This document shows, piece by piece, positions 50,349 through 59,198 of a stretch of 64,000 nt of DNA (positions are counted from its first letter, which is position 1; every line of letters begins with the position of its first letter). A program made the position numbers and the translations under genes. Source of the DNA: Candidatus Woesearchaeota archaeon (lineage in GTDB: Archaea; Nanobdellota; Nanobdellia; Woesearchaeales; GW2011-AR9). The notes beneath the pieces are model-generated. The model had not been told where the DNA came from. It saw only the letters and a program-made list of their open reading frames with translations, and ran no database searches. The stretch is taken from NCBI GenBank assembly GCA_945861715.1, contig CAMAVK010000002.1:136440-200439 (forward strand). The letters run 5' to 3'.

Positions 50349-50963
50349 ATGTTAACATTATACGGAAATAAGCAATCAGGTAGCTGTGTCAAGGTGGAGT
50401 ATGTTCTTCGATTTTTAGATCTTGAATTTGATTATAAACAACTTGATTTCACAAAAGATTTGAAAACGGAGTGGTATTTGAAAATTCATCCCGCAGGTAA
50501 AATTCCGGCTTTAGATGATCATGGATTTATTCTGTTTGAAAGTGGAGCGATTGCTCGATATTTATGTGAGAAGCATGGTGGAAAACTTATCCCTCATGAA
50601 GTTAAAGGTCGGGCACAGATGGATCAGTGGATTGATTTTATTAATCTTCATCTCGCTCCTGCAATTGGAAAAGTTGCGTTTAATCGTGTATTTGCACCAA
50701 TGATGGGGATGCCAGTAAATGAGCAATCCATTGAGACGGGTATGAAAGAGATCGAACGATTTATGCCTATTATTGATGCACAACTAACGCATGGTTCTCA
50801 TGTTGTTGGAAATGAGTTAAGTCTTGCTGATATAGCTCTTCTTGCTGCCACAGGATACTGTGAGATGGCAAAAATTGACTTGATTAAATATACTCATTTT
50901 ATGACTTGGCTTAATTTGATGAAGGGTCAGGTGTGGTATAAGAAAGTGCATGCTTCGTCTTGA
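50349..50963 (+). CDS. Glutathione S-transferase family protein
   Basis: MLTLYGNKQSGSCVKVEYVLRFLDLEFDYK...HPAGKIPALDDHGFILFESGAIARYLCEKHG; ELSLADIALLA. Confidence 0.9.
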   Translation: MLTLYGNKQSGSCVKVEYVLRFLDLEFDYKQLDFTKDLKTEWYLKIHPAGKIPALDDHGFILFESGAIARYLCEKHGGKLIPHEVKGRAQMDQWIDFINLHLAPAIGKVAFNRVFAPMMGMPVNEQSIETGMKEIERFMPIIDAQLTHGSHVVGNELSLADIALLAATGYCEMAKIDLIKYTHFMTWLNLMKGQVWYKKVHASS

Positions 50964-51040
50964 GGTTGTGTTTTTTTATTTTTTTATTTTATGATTTCTA
51001 ATATTTTGTTAAAATCTTGTTTGTGCTATTTTTCCAGATA

Positions 51041-51378
51041 TTTTATAAAGAAAAGCTGGTTTTTGTTATTATAGGTCAAGAAATTTAACTGCTCGTGTGG
51101 GTAAGTTGGGTTTCTTTGTTGACATATTTGTATATGTCGAACTCCGAGCAGCGTGTTATGAAATTTCCAATTATGGATTGATCCAAAGTAGGGTTCGTTC
51201 GATATGTGGGTATTTCTAATTAAGGATTGGTTCCTTGTGATATTGGCAGTTGTATTATGTTGATATTTACACTGTTTTTCGGTATATGCACTTGAAAAAG
51301 TGTTAATCCTGAGATTCGACCTTGAATGCAACAATCTCAAAAAAATAGGATTAGCTTTAGTAACAATTAGAGAATAAA
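51041..51378 (+). promoter_or_regulatory. TATA box and long structured 5' leader of the DEAD-box gene
   Basis: ttttataaag at 51041; nested stems CTGCTCG/CGAGCAG (51089-51095/51145-51151), GACATAT/ATATGTC; AATCCTGAGATT/AATCTCA...AGGATT (51305-51352). Confidence 0.5.
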
Positions 51379-52866
51379 ATGACAGAATTAATAACAGAAT
51401 TTGAACAGTTGACAATTAGTCCTCAACTTAAGAAAGCATGTGCTGCAGCAGGATTCATTACAATGACCTCTATTCAACAAAGGGCCATTCCATTTATTTT
51501 GGAAGGGAAAGATGTTGTTGGTCAATCAGGAACGGGTTCAGGTAAAACATTGGCATTTGGCTTGCCTTTATTAGATAAGGTTAAACCAGGTGCAGGATTA
51601 CAAGCAATGATTATGGTTCCAACACGTGAGTTATGTGTTCAGGTGGGACAAGTACTTGCACAATATGGTCGTGCTAATGGCGTGCGAGTTTGTCAGGTAT
51701 ATGGTGGAGTTGCTATGGGTCCACAAGTATCAGACTTAGAAGTATGTGATGTTGTTGTAGGAACGCCTGGACGTATTTTAGATCACGTATCACATCGAAC
51801 GATTCGTTTCGAGAGGATAGTGATGTTTATTTTAGATGAAGCAGATAAAATGTTTGAGATGGGGTTTGCTGAAGATGTTGAACAAATTATTGGATATCTT
51901 CCTGATCAACGTCAAATGATGTTGTTTTCAGCGACGATGCCAACAAGTGTTGAGCATTTATTGAAGAAACATTTGTATCATCCAGTTAGAATTGAAGGTG
52001 AGTTGTCCGTTGATGTTAAATTATTGCGACAAACCTATTATGATATCGAGATGAGAGATAAGTTTTCCTTACTTGCTCATCTTTTGAAGAATGATACTTC
52101 TGGTCTTGCACTCGTTTTTTGTGCTACACGTGATGAAGTAGATATTGTTGCTTATAACTTATCGAAATTAGGTGTTGCTGCTCGTGCAATTCACGGTGGT
52201 CTTAGTCAAAATCAGCGACTTAGAGCATTAGATGCATTGCGGGACGCTCGTATTGATGTTTTGGTTGCAACTGATGTGGCTGCTCGTGGTCTTGATATTA
52301 AAAATGTGACACATGTCTACAATTACGATGCACCGAAAACTTCTGAAGATTATACCCATCGAATTGGACGAACTGCTCGAGCAGGTGCAGCTGGACTTGC
52401 TATTACATTGTTAACTCAAAGAGATTACGATAATTTTAGACGAATTTTATCTGATAATTCAATTAATATTGAACAAGCTCAAGTACCAGCGTTTGAGAGA
52501 GTAGAATTCAATCGACGCATTGAACAAGATGGGTATTTCAGAGGAGGTCCGCGGGACGCTCGTTCAGGTGGATTTGGTGGTCGAGGTGGTCGTGACTCTG
52601 GCCGAGGTGGCTATGGTGGCGGTCGAACATCCAGTCCGCGTGGGGAATCTCGCCCTTCTTATGGTGGTAATCGTGAAGATTCTAGGCCACGTGAGGGAAG
52701 TTATGGTCGAATGGAAGGAACTGGTAGTGCGCCAAGTACTGGCCGACATAGTGATGGAGCATACCGTGGTGGTTCGGATAAGAAAGATTATCAACAACGC
52801 GATAGTCGTCCTGCACCGGGTGGAAGACCACAATCTAATGGTCCGCGAACATCGTATCGAAGTTAG
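51379..52866 (+). CDS. DEAD-box RNA helicase with RGG-rich tail
   Basis: SGTGSGKTLAF, LDEADKMF, FSATMP, HRIGRTARAG; GGFGGRGGRDSGRGGYGGGR tail. Confidence 0.95.
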   Translation: MTELITEFEQLTISPQLKKACAAAGFITMTSIQQRAIPFILEGKDVVGQSGTGSGKTLAFGLPLLDKVKPGAGLQAMIMVPTRELCVQVGQVLAQYGRANGVRVCQVYGGVAMGPQVSDLEVCDVVVGTPGRILDHVSHRTIRFERIVMFILDEADKMFEMGFAEDVEQIIGYLPDQRQMMLFSATMPTSVEHLLKKHLYHPVRIEGELSVDVKLLRQTYYDIEMRDKFSLLAHLLKNDTSGLALVFCATRDEVDIVAYNLSKLGVAARAIHGGLSQNQRLRALDALRDARIDVLVATDVAARGLDIKNVTHVYNYDAPKTSEDYTHRIGRTARAGAAGLAITLLTQRDYDNFRRILSDNSINIEQAQVPAFERVEFNRRIEQDGYFRGGPRDARSGGFGGRGGRDSGRGGYGGGRTSSPRGESRPSYGGNREDSRPREGSYGRMEGTGSAPSTGRHSDGAYRGGSDKKDYQQRDSRPAPGGRPQSNGPRTSYRS

Positions 52867-53144
52867 GTATTATTCTTCGTTTTTTTATATTTTTATAATT
52901 CTTAATTCTGGCTTATTATTAATAATTTAGTTTGATTTAAGGAGTAGCTTTTTATAGTGTTATTCTTTTGTTCAAGATATGGATTCTGTTCGATGTAGTG
53001 GGAGTTAGTAAAGTTTTTTCTTCGTTGCAGTGGTATTTATAATTCAATGTGTCTTTGTATTAATATGAATAGTAAATTTGCATTTTTTATTTTTATAGAC
53101 TGCATTGTGGTTTTTGGTAAAATCCAATTGTGGGGGATTATAAT

Positions 53145-54251
53145 ATGGTAAGAGAACATAGTGAGAAAATGATTAAATCAAATGGGCAAAGTAAGAGTGT
53201 AGAATCTAAGCATACACATATTCAATATGCACCAAAAGAGTGTATGACTCTTGATGGGTATCCTGTGATTGCTGGTTTTAATTTTGAGAGCTGTATTCAG
53301 GATGGAAAGGTTGATTTTAATGCGTTTCTTGGTGCTTATGCAACTACTGGGTTTCAAGCAACTCATTTAGCAACGGCTATTGAAACAATTAAGGCAATGC
53401 GGCGTGAAGGGGCGGTGATCTTCTTAGCGTATACTTCAAATATGGTGAGTAGTGGAATTCGTGATATTATTTGCTATCTTGTAAAACATAAGTTGGTTGA
53501 TGTGTTAATTACATCTGCTGGTGGCATTGAGGAGGATGTGATTAAAACGTTAAAGCCGTTTGTTCTTGGCCAGTTTGAAGCTCCAGGTCGGATGCTTTTT
53601 GAGAATGGGGTCAATCGTACGGGAAATATTTTTGTTCCAAATGATCGATTTGCCTATTTTGAGCAATACATGCAGCCTTTTTTTGAGCAGGTTTTAGAGA
53701 AACAGAAAAGTACTGGAAAGGTTTTGTGTCCTTCGGACTTTATTGCAGATTTAGGTTTGTTTGTTCGTGATCAAAAAAGTATTTTATACTGGGCGAGTCG
53801 AAATTCAATTCCTGTATTTTGTCCTGGGATTATTGATGGGTCACTTGGAGATTTGATGTATTTTTTTAAGCAAAGCCATCCTGAATTTATGCTCGATGTA
53901 ACTCTTGAGATGAAGAAGATCGTTGATTTAGTATTAAACTCAGAGAAAACAGGTGGGATTATTTTAGGTGGGGGGATTAGTAAACATTTTGCATTGAATG
54001 CGAATATTTTCAAAGAAGGGTTTGATTTTGTCGTCTATATCAATACCGCCCAGGAGTATGATGGGTCTGACAGTGGGGCTCGAGTTGAGGAGGCGATCAC
54101 GTGGGGTAAGGTTAAACCTGATGCGGTTGCGGTTAAGGTACATTGTGACGCTACTATTGCATTCCCCTTAATTGTGGCAGGGGCATTTGTTAATTCGGGA
54201 GTTATGAAGAAGGATATGGGAGTAGATGAACGGGATGAAGAAGAGATATGA
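53145..54251 (+). CDS. dys: Deoxyhypusine synthase
   Basis: GFQATHLATAIETIKAM, DVLITSAGGIEEDVIKTL, GIILGGGISKHFALNANIFKEGFDFVVYINTAQEYDGSDSGARVEEAI. Confidence 0.95.
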   Translation: MVREHSEKMIKSNGQSKSVESKHTHIQYAPKECMTLDGYPVIAGFNFESCIQDGKVDFNAFLGAYATTGFQATHLATAIETIKAMRREGAVIFLAYTSNMVSSGIRDIICYLVKHKLVDVLITSAGGIEEDVIKTLKPFVLGQFEAPGRMLFENGVNRTGNIFVPNDRFAYFEQYMQPFFEQVLEKQKSTGKVLCPSDFIADLGLFVRDQKSILYWASRNSIPVFCPGIIDGSLGDLMYFFKQSHPEFMLDVTLEMKKIVDLVLNSEKTGGIILGGGISKHFALNANIFKEGFDFVVYINTAQEYDGSDSGARVEEAITWGKVKPDAVAVKVHCDATIAFPLIVAGAFVNSGVMKKDMGVDERDEEEI

Positions 54252-54365
54252 TTTGTGTCGCTTTTAGCCTCTTATAAACTTATTTACTTAAGTATTTTTT
54301 TTAAGTTGTTTATTTTTAGGTCGTACTTAATTTTAGTGTGGTAGAGTTCTTTTTTTTTGAAGGGA

Positions 54366-54890
54366 TTATGGTATCTGTTCTGCTCCTTTATGGTGAGAAA
54401 GATAGTGGGCTACCGCTAGTAGTACAATTCCCCCCGCTAAATATAGTATATCAAGTGGTTTTGTAAATTGCATGGTGATGACTTTTTTGAAGAAAAATAC
54501 GATGAGAATGATAATGATTACTTTAACTAAAACAGTTTTAAGTTGTTCTAAAGATTTAAATTTTAACCAATTAAGCCCTTGTGTTTGATTTTCTTCTAGT
54601 TCTTCAATTTTGGAGATGAATAATTCGTATATGCCAAAGGCAAAGATAATCATAATTATTCCCAACAGGAATTCATCTAAAGCTGAGATTAGATGTACGA
54701 TGACTTCCTCAGTGCTTTGATTTGCAATGGTTGCGATAAATGCGTGTTTTAAACTGTTTATTCCTAGATAAAATCCAATGAGTGAAGAAAAGAGAAGGCC
54801 CAATACTACAATAATTGTAAGGTATCGGAATCGCCATATGTTTGATTCAAAGATTTTTTCTCCTAGTGATCGAACTTTTTGTGATGTCAT
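54366..54890 (-). CDS. YqhA/UPF0114-like membrane protein
   Basis: 174 aa; VHLISALDEFLLGIIMIIFAFGIYELFISKI. Confidence 0.75.
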   Translation of the reverse strand: MTSQKVRSLGEKIFESNIWRFRYLTIIVVLGLLFSSLIGFYLGINSLKHAFIATIANQSTEEVIVHLISALDEFLLGIIMIIFAFGIYELFISKIEELEENQTQGLNWLKFKSLEQLKTVLVKVIIIILIVFFFKKVITMQFTKPLDILYLAGGIVLLAVAHYLSHHKGAEQIP

Positions 54891-55027
54891 GGTATGTGGT
54901 TTATTGGTTTAAGTTTTTATTACTTGCGGTTTGATAAGTGTGTATTTTTGAATTATTTTGATGAATTTATTTATTTGTTCGTTTGTTGTAACTAAGTTTT
55001 ATAAATTAATGGTGGTTCTTTTAGTTA

Positions 55028-55759
55028 ATGGGACGTACGAAATTGCATAATGCTACTCCAGCGGTTGTTTCTAACGAATCAAATGGGGCAAGTAAGAGTT
55101 CAGTGGATGTTTTGACCAAGTTTCTTAATGGTAAACATCTTGATGAACGTAGAATTTTGAAATATAGTTCTGATTTTGATTCTGCTGTTCCGTTTCGGTT
55201 TCTAGAATTACGAGATTTTCTGTTGCATCCTAGCGCAGTTGCTCTTAAACGGGCTGTTGTGGATTTAGATTTTGAACTTAAAAAGTCTGATCTATTTGAA
55301 TTTTTTCAGAGTGGGGATTTGATGACGTTATCTAAAGGTGTTATTTCTGATTTTACTACTCTGTTTATGAGTGCACCGTTTCGAGCGTACATGATGTCTA
55401 TTACGGGTATAGACTTGTCTCACTCAGAGATTACATTGTTTGGATCTCGATATGAAGACACTAGTTATTTATTGCCACATGATGATCAGTTAGAAGGTCG
55501 ACAGATTGCGTTTTTGTATTATCTTAGTGATATGAATGAAAATAATGGTGGTGAACTAGTTCTTTTTGGAAAGATGGAGAATGATGAAGTGGTGTCGGAG
55601 AAGGTACGGATTCGACCACACTTTAATTCCTTTGTATTTTTTGAGGTGACACCTGCAAGTATTCACGCGGTTTCAGAGGTAATAGGAACTGGCGAGCGAT
55701 ATACTCTTGGTGGCTGGTTTGTGTTGAAGGGTACTCAAAAAGCAGGTGAGTATTTATGA
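55028..55759 (+). CDS. 2OG-Fe(II) oxygenase, OFD1/Tpa1-like catalytic domain
   Basis: FELKKSDLFEFFQSGDL, YLLPHDDQLEGRQIAFLYYL (HxD), GGELVLF, FNSFVFFEVTPASIHAVSEV...TLGGWF. Confidence 0.8.
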   Translation: MGRTKLHNATPAVVSNESNGASKSSVDVLTKFLNGKHLDERRILKYSSDFDSAVPFRFLELRDFLLHPSAVALKRAVVDLDFELKKSDLFEFFQSGDLMTLSKGVISDFTTLFMSAPFRAYMMSITGIDLSHSEITLFGSRYEDTSYLLPHDDQLEGRQIAFLYYLSDMNENNGGELVLFGKMENDEVVSEKVRIRPHFNSFVFFEVTPASIHAVSEVIGTGERYTLGGWFVLKGTQKAGEYL

Positions 55760-56367
55760 AGTCCGTTCCTACCATTATTACACCCTACTCTCATGCTCTG
55801 TTACTAACACAAGCAAAAAACCATTATGATTCTATGGATCCATCAAGTATTACTTTGTATGATTTTTTTCCAAGTGAGTTTTATGCAACGTTACGTCAGA
55901 GCGTTTTGGGTTTGCAATTACAGAAACTCTATGATCCAATGGTACATCGTTTTGGATGGTGTAGTCTTGGTGTGTCGGACGCAGTATTTGTTCATGAACA
56001 AGTTTCTGGTGTACTTTGTTCTATTACTGGTTTTACCTCTCTGGTTGTTCTTGGAGCGTATTCTTTTGGTGTTGGTGATTATACCATTTTACATGATGGT
56101 GATGCTGGTCGTGTTGAAAAGAATGGTTTGGGTACGATTGGAGGAGAATTTGGTGCCCTTGCGATTTTTGATTTTTCATCCGATTGGGATCCTACCTGGG
56201 GAGGTCGAGATGTTTTTGTCGATGGAACGGGAAATTTTGTGTATGTTCCAGTCAAAGGCAATACCTGTTCTCTTATATCACTTGAAAAGGTAGAACGATT
56301 TGTTGAGTATGTGAATCACTATGCTCAAGATCGGAAAAGGTTTTTAGTTGTTTGTGGGTTGAAGTGA
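55756..56367 (+). CDS. OFD1/Tpa1-like C-terminal (non-catalytic DSBH) domain as a separate overlapping gene
   Basis: YSFGVGDYTILHDGD...DWDPTWGGRDVFVDGTGNFVYVPVKGNTCSLISLEKVERFVEYVNHYAQDRKRFLVVCG. Confidence 0.65.
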   Translation: MKSVPTIITPYSHALLLTQAKNHYDSMDPSSITLYDFFPSEFYATLRQSVLGLQLQKLYDPMVHRFGWCSLGVSDAVFVHEQVSGVLCSITGFTSLVVLGAYSFGVGDYTILHDGDAGRVEKNGLGTIGGEFGALAIFDFSSDWDPTWGGRDVFVDGTGNFVYVPVKGNTCSLISLEKVERFVEYVNHYAQDRKRFLVVCGLK

Positions 56368-56374
56368 GTGAATT

Positions 56375-57547
56375 TTAAATAGGAACATAAATCTTATCAT
56401 TTTTCCGTGCGAGAGTATGTATCTCAATGGTGACGTACTCATTAGGCTCAGCCATCTCAATAGCAACTCCTTTATCATTCAAAATGTTGGTAATACTAGT
56501 AATTGCATTAGTCGTTTTTCCTTTAATTAATACTTCTTGACCAATTCTAATGGTAGCTGAAGCCTTGATATATGCAATTTGTTTTTTTGGATAAAAATTT
56601 TCAACTGTGCCTTTTAGTTCAAATCGAGGTAACTCTTTTCGCTTGCGAGGTGCATCTTGACAAGAACTGGAACAGCATTTGTTATATTTCTCCAAACATA
56701 AAGAGCACGAAATGAACAAAGTATCACAGTCCAGATTAGTACAATTATAATATTGTGCTGCTGGAGTTCCACAATGCCGGCACGTAGTTATTACTTTATC
56801 TGATGGTGAAACCAACCGATCATCAAAGACAAACAGTCCTCCTTCCCAATTATTATTGTTGTTATTGTTATTTCTATTATTATCTTGGTTTGATGTGTCA
56901 GCAACGTTCTGATTCTTGTTCTTGAAATTAAGATATTCTATTATTCCTCCTTTCAAATGGAAGACATTAGGATATTGTTGTTCTTGAAGATACGCACTTG
57001 CTTTCTCACAGCGAATGCCCCCTGTACAGTAAAGTATTATTTTCTTACTTTTTTGAGATTCAAGTTTTTGAGCAGCATCTGCAAACTCGCGAAAGTTATG
57101 AATGTCAACTGAAACGGCATTCCTAAACTTTCCAACTTCATACTCATAATCATTTCGTGCATCTACCATGATAAAATCTTCTTGATGTTGATACAGAGCA
57201 TCTAACTCTGAGGGAGTAATATAAGGGGCAGAATTTCGAGGATCAACTTTTGCTTTGAAAGAACATATTTCTGGTCTTACTTTAACAACAAGCTTATGAT
57301 ATGAATTTTTGGGATATGTTTGTTCACGAAATGTAAGATCCTTGAAGAGAGCAATATTATCCATATAATCTTTAAATTTTGTAATACTAGCGCTCGGGCC
57401 GCATACAGCCCCATTAATCCCTTCTTCAGCTATTAAAATCCGCCCTAATATCTTGGAGGTTCGACATAATTCTTTTAGATCATTGCAAAGGCCTTCTGGG
57501 TTAGCAATATGAGTATAACGGTAGAAGCTGATAACGATGAAATCCAT
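56375..57547 (-). CDS. trhO: tRNA uridine(34) hydroxylase TrhO-like rhodanese with C-terminal beta-barrel
   Basis: FYRYTHI...AEEGINGAVCGP; YCTGGIRCEKASAYL; Asn-rich insert; Cys-rich zinc region; C-terminal U32-type barrel. Confidence 0.85.
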   Translation of the reverse strand: MDFIVISFYRYTHIANPEGLCNDLKELCRTSKILGRILIAEEGINGAVCGPSASITKFKDYMDNIALFKDLTFREQTYPKNSYHKLVVKVRPEICSFKAKVDPRNSAPYITPSELDALYQHQEDFIMVDARNDYEYEVGKFRNAVSVDIHNFREFADAAQKLESQKSKKIILYCTGGIRCEKASAYLQEQQYPNVFHLKGGIIEYLNFKNKNQNVADTSNQDNNRNNNNNNNNWEGGLFVFDDRLVSPSDKVITTCRHCGTPAAQYYNCTNLDCDTLFISCSLCLEKYNKCCSSSCQDAPRKRKELPRFELKGTVENFYPKKQIAYIKASATIRIGQEVLIKGKTTNAITSITNILNDKGVAIEMAEPNEYVTIEIHTLARKNDKIYVPI

Positions 57548-57652
57548 ATAAAGGAATTAAACAAGGGTATTTTTAATATTTTCGTGATTTTATGTAAAAT
57601 TGAGGTGTAATGCCACAACTATTGTGAACATGATAATTATTTATGGAAAGAA

Positions 57653-57663
57653 ACTATAAATAG
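57653..57663 (+). promoter_or_regulatory. TATA-like element upstream of the second tRNA
   Basis: actataaatag about 25 bp before the tRNA 5' end. Confidence 0.45.
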
Positions 57664-57685
57664 AGCCACATATTCTCAAGTTTGT

Positions 57686-57870
57686 GAGCGGGTAGCCTAG
57701 CCTGGTTTAGATTATAATCAGTTTAACTGGATATGTAATTTGATGGTATATAGGGCGATAATTATTGGGTGTTTACTCAATTGATCGTAGGCCTCCTAAG
57801 CTGTAGGTCGGGAGTTCAAATTTGTAATGCTGTCTCTGATAGTTTTGCAGTGATAGTCTTCCCCCGCTCG
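57686..57870 (+). tRNA. tRNA-Arg (anticodon CCT) with three apparent introns: D-loop about 57707-57749, anticodon stem about 57761-57790, T-loop about 57821-57857
   Basis: Acceptor GAGCGGG/CCCGCTC (57863-57869); D-stem GCCT (57695-57698)/GGGC (57753-57756); anticodon arm ATA|GC-CTCCTAA-GCTGT; variable AGGTC; T-stem GGGAG (57810-57814)/CTTCC (57858-57862) with TTCAAAT. Confidence 0.78.
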
Positions 57871-57893
57871 CTTTTGTCAAATTTAGGTTTGGC

Positions 57894-57978
57894 ACCACAC
57901 GTCAAGATCCTATGACGAGCTCCTGAGTATTCCCATACTGGGATGAAGAGAGTTAGCGGAGGATGATTTAGTTGTGGT
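57894..57978 (+). ncRNA. Candidate structured RNA downstream of the tRNA
   Basis: ACCACA/TGTGGT ends, ATCCT/AGGAT, CTC-CTGA...TGA-GAG kink-turn-like, hairpin TCCCA-tac-TGGGA; U-rich tail. Confidence 0.35.
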
Positions 57979-58076
57979 ATTTTTGTTTTGGTGGTTTTAG
58001 GTAATTTTGTCTCATCTTTTGGGGTAGTTATTTATTTTACTTTACCTTGTTCTGTAGTGTATGAGGATTTTGTCAC

Positions 58077-59075
58077 ATGTATGAAGGAAGGTCTGTTTCG
58101 TATGGATTGGTTGAACGTAGTCATAGTGATTTTGGTACTCGTGGGTATACCTCTGTGAATTCCGTATTTAGAGGATCAGGTTCAACTGATAGTGGATTGG
58201 AACGTGTTGTTGCACATGTTGATTCGATGAGTAATTCTGAGAGATGTTTTGATGTGAAACAGTATAATCTGGGGAACTCAGTTTCGCTTCGTAGTGGTAT
58301 AAGGTATACGACTTCAATTTATGGTTCGACTCAAGGTAGTGGATTGAGTGGAGTGAGTGGATTGTATCACATTAGTGGGGGTGTATCGCGTCATGCTCAG
58401 GGTGGTTATCAAACTGATTTTGTGGTGGTATATGGTGAAAAGAGGGATAATGATGTTTTGTTTTCTCCTAGAATAGGTGTTATGCAAGTTGAGTATTTGT
58501 TTGATCCTTCTGTTTTTTTGAAGCCACGTCGTGAGGGTCGTTTTGTTGGTGAGGCCGGTGCTGTTCAAGGGTTTATTGAGGAGGCATTTGAATTAATGAT
58601 GGGTCGAGCTTTTCCTGATTCCATTCGTGTAAGTGTGCTTGGAGATTCTGAATTTAATGCCCTTTGCTCGCATGCCGGTACTCTTGGCCTTGCTATAAAT
58701 CGCTGTGAGCAGGGTTTATTATCTGATGTGTTTGTTCGTGCTGGATCACTTGCTCGTGTCATGCTAACTGTTGGTCATGAAATTGGTCATGTGTTGACTC
58801 CTGCTCTCAATAATAGTGTTCAGGAAGAGGCGAAGGCATTTGCATTTTCTTTTGCGTGGATGGATGTTATATCAAAATATGATATTGCTGGGCTGGGGGA
58901 TTCATTTATCTCTGAAAATCCAGCACATAATGGTTTACATGATGTTGCATGTCATTATGTTTGGAATCTGATGAACACTGGGGTAAAGGCAAGAGAAGTG
59001 TATGAACAGATTGTTAGTGGTCGAATTGAATCTCATGTTCAAACAATGTCTGAACGTATTGGTTTGGTGAGCTAA
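58077..59075 (+). CDS. Zincin-like metallopeptidase
   Basis: MLTVGHEIGHVLTPAL (HExxH). Confidence 0.65.
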   Translation: MYEGRSVSYGLVERSHSDFGTRGYTSVNSVFRGSGSTDSGLERVVAHVDSMSNSERCFDVKQYNLGNSVSLRSGIRYTTSIYGSTQGSGLSGVSGLYHISGGVSRHAQGGYQTDFVVVYGEKRDNDVLFSPRIGVMQVEYLFDPSVFLKPRREGRFVGEAGAVQGFIEEAFELMMGRAFPDSIRVSVLGDSEFNALCSHAGTLGLAINRCEQGLLSDVFVRAGSLARVMLTVGHEIGHVLTPALNNSVQEEAKAFAFSFAWMDVISKYDIAGLGDSFISENPAHNGLHDVACHYVWNLMNTGVKAREVYEQIVSGRIESHVQTMSERIGLVS

Positions 59076-59198
59076 GATTTCTGATGATTGTCTTTTTTTA
59101 AAAAGAGAGGCACAAATCATACTATTCAATAGTGATGAAATATTTATAAAGAACCTGCTCTTTTTAGGCTTAATGTCTCTTATGGGAAGGGGGATGCC

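Noticed and set aside
56845-56895. Trinucleotide repeat (ATT/GTT) as a regulatory microsatellite
   Set aside because: It is in frame within trhO and simply encodes the Asn-rich linker
57911-57970. C/D box sRNA reading of the post-tRNA region
   Set aside because: C-like ATGACGA and D-like CTGA are too close together and the second box pair is imperfect
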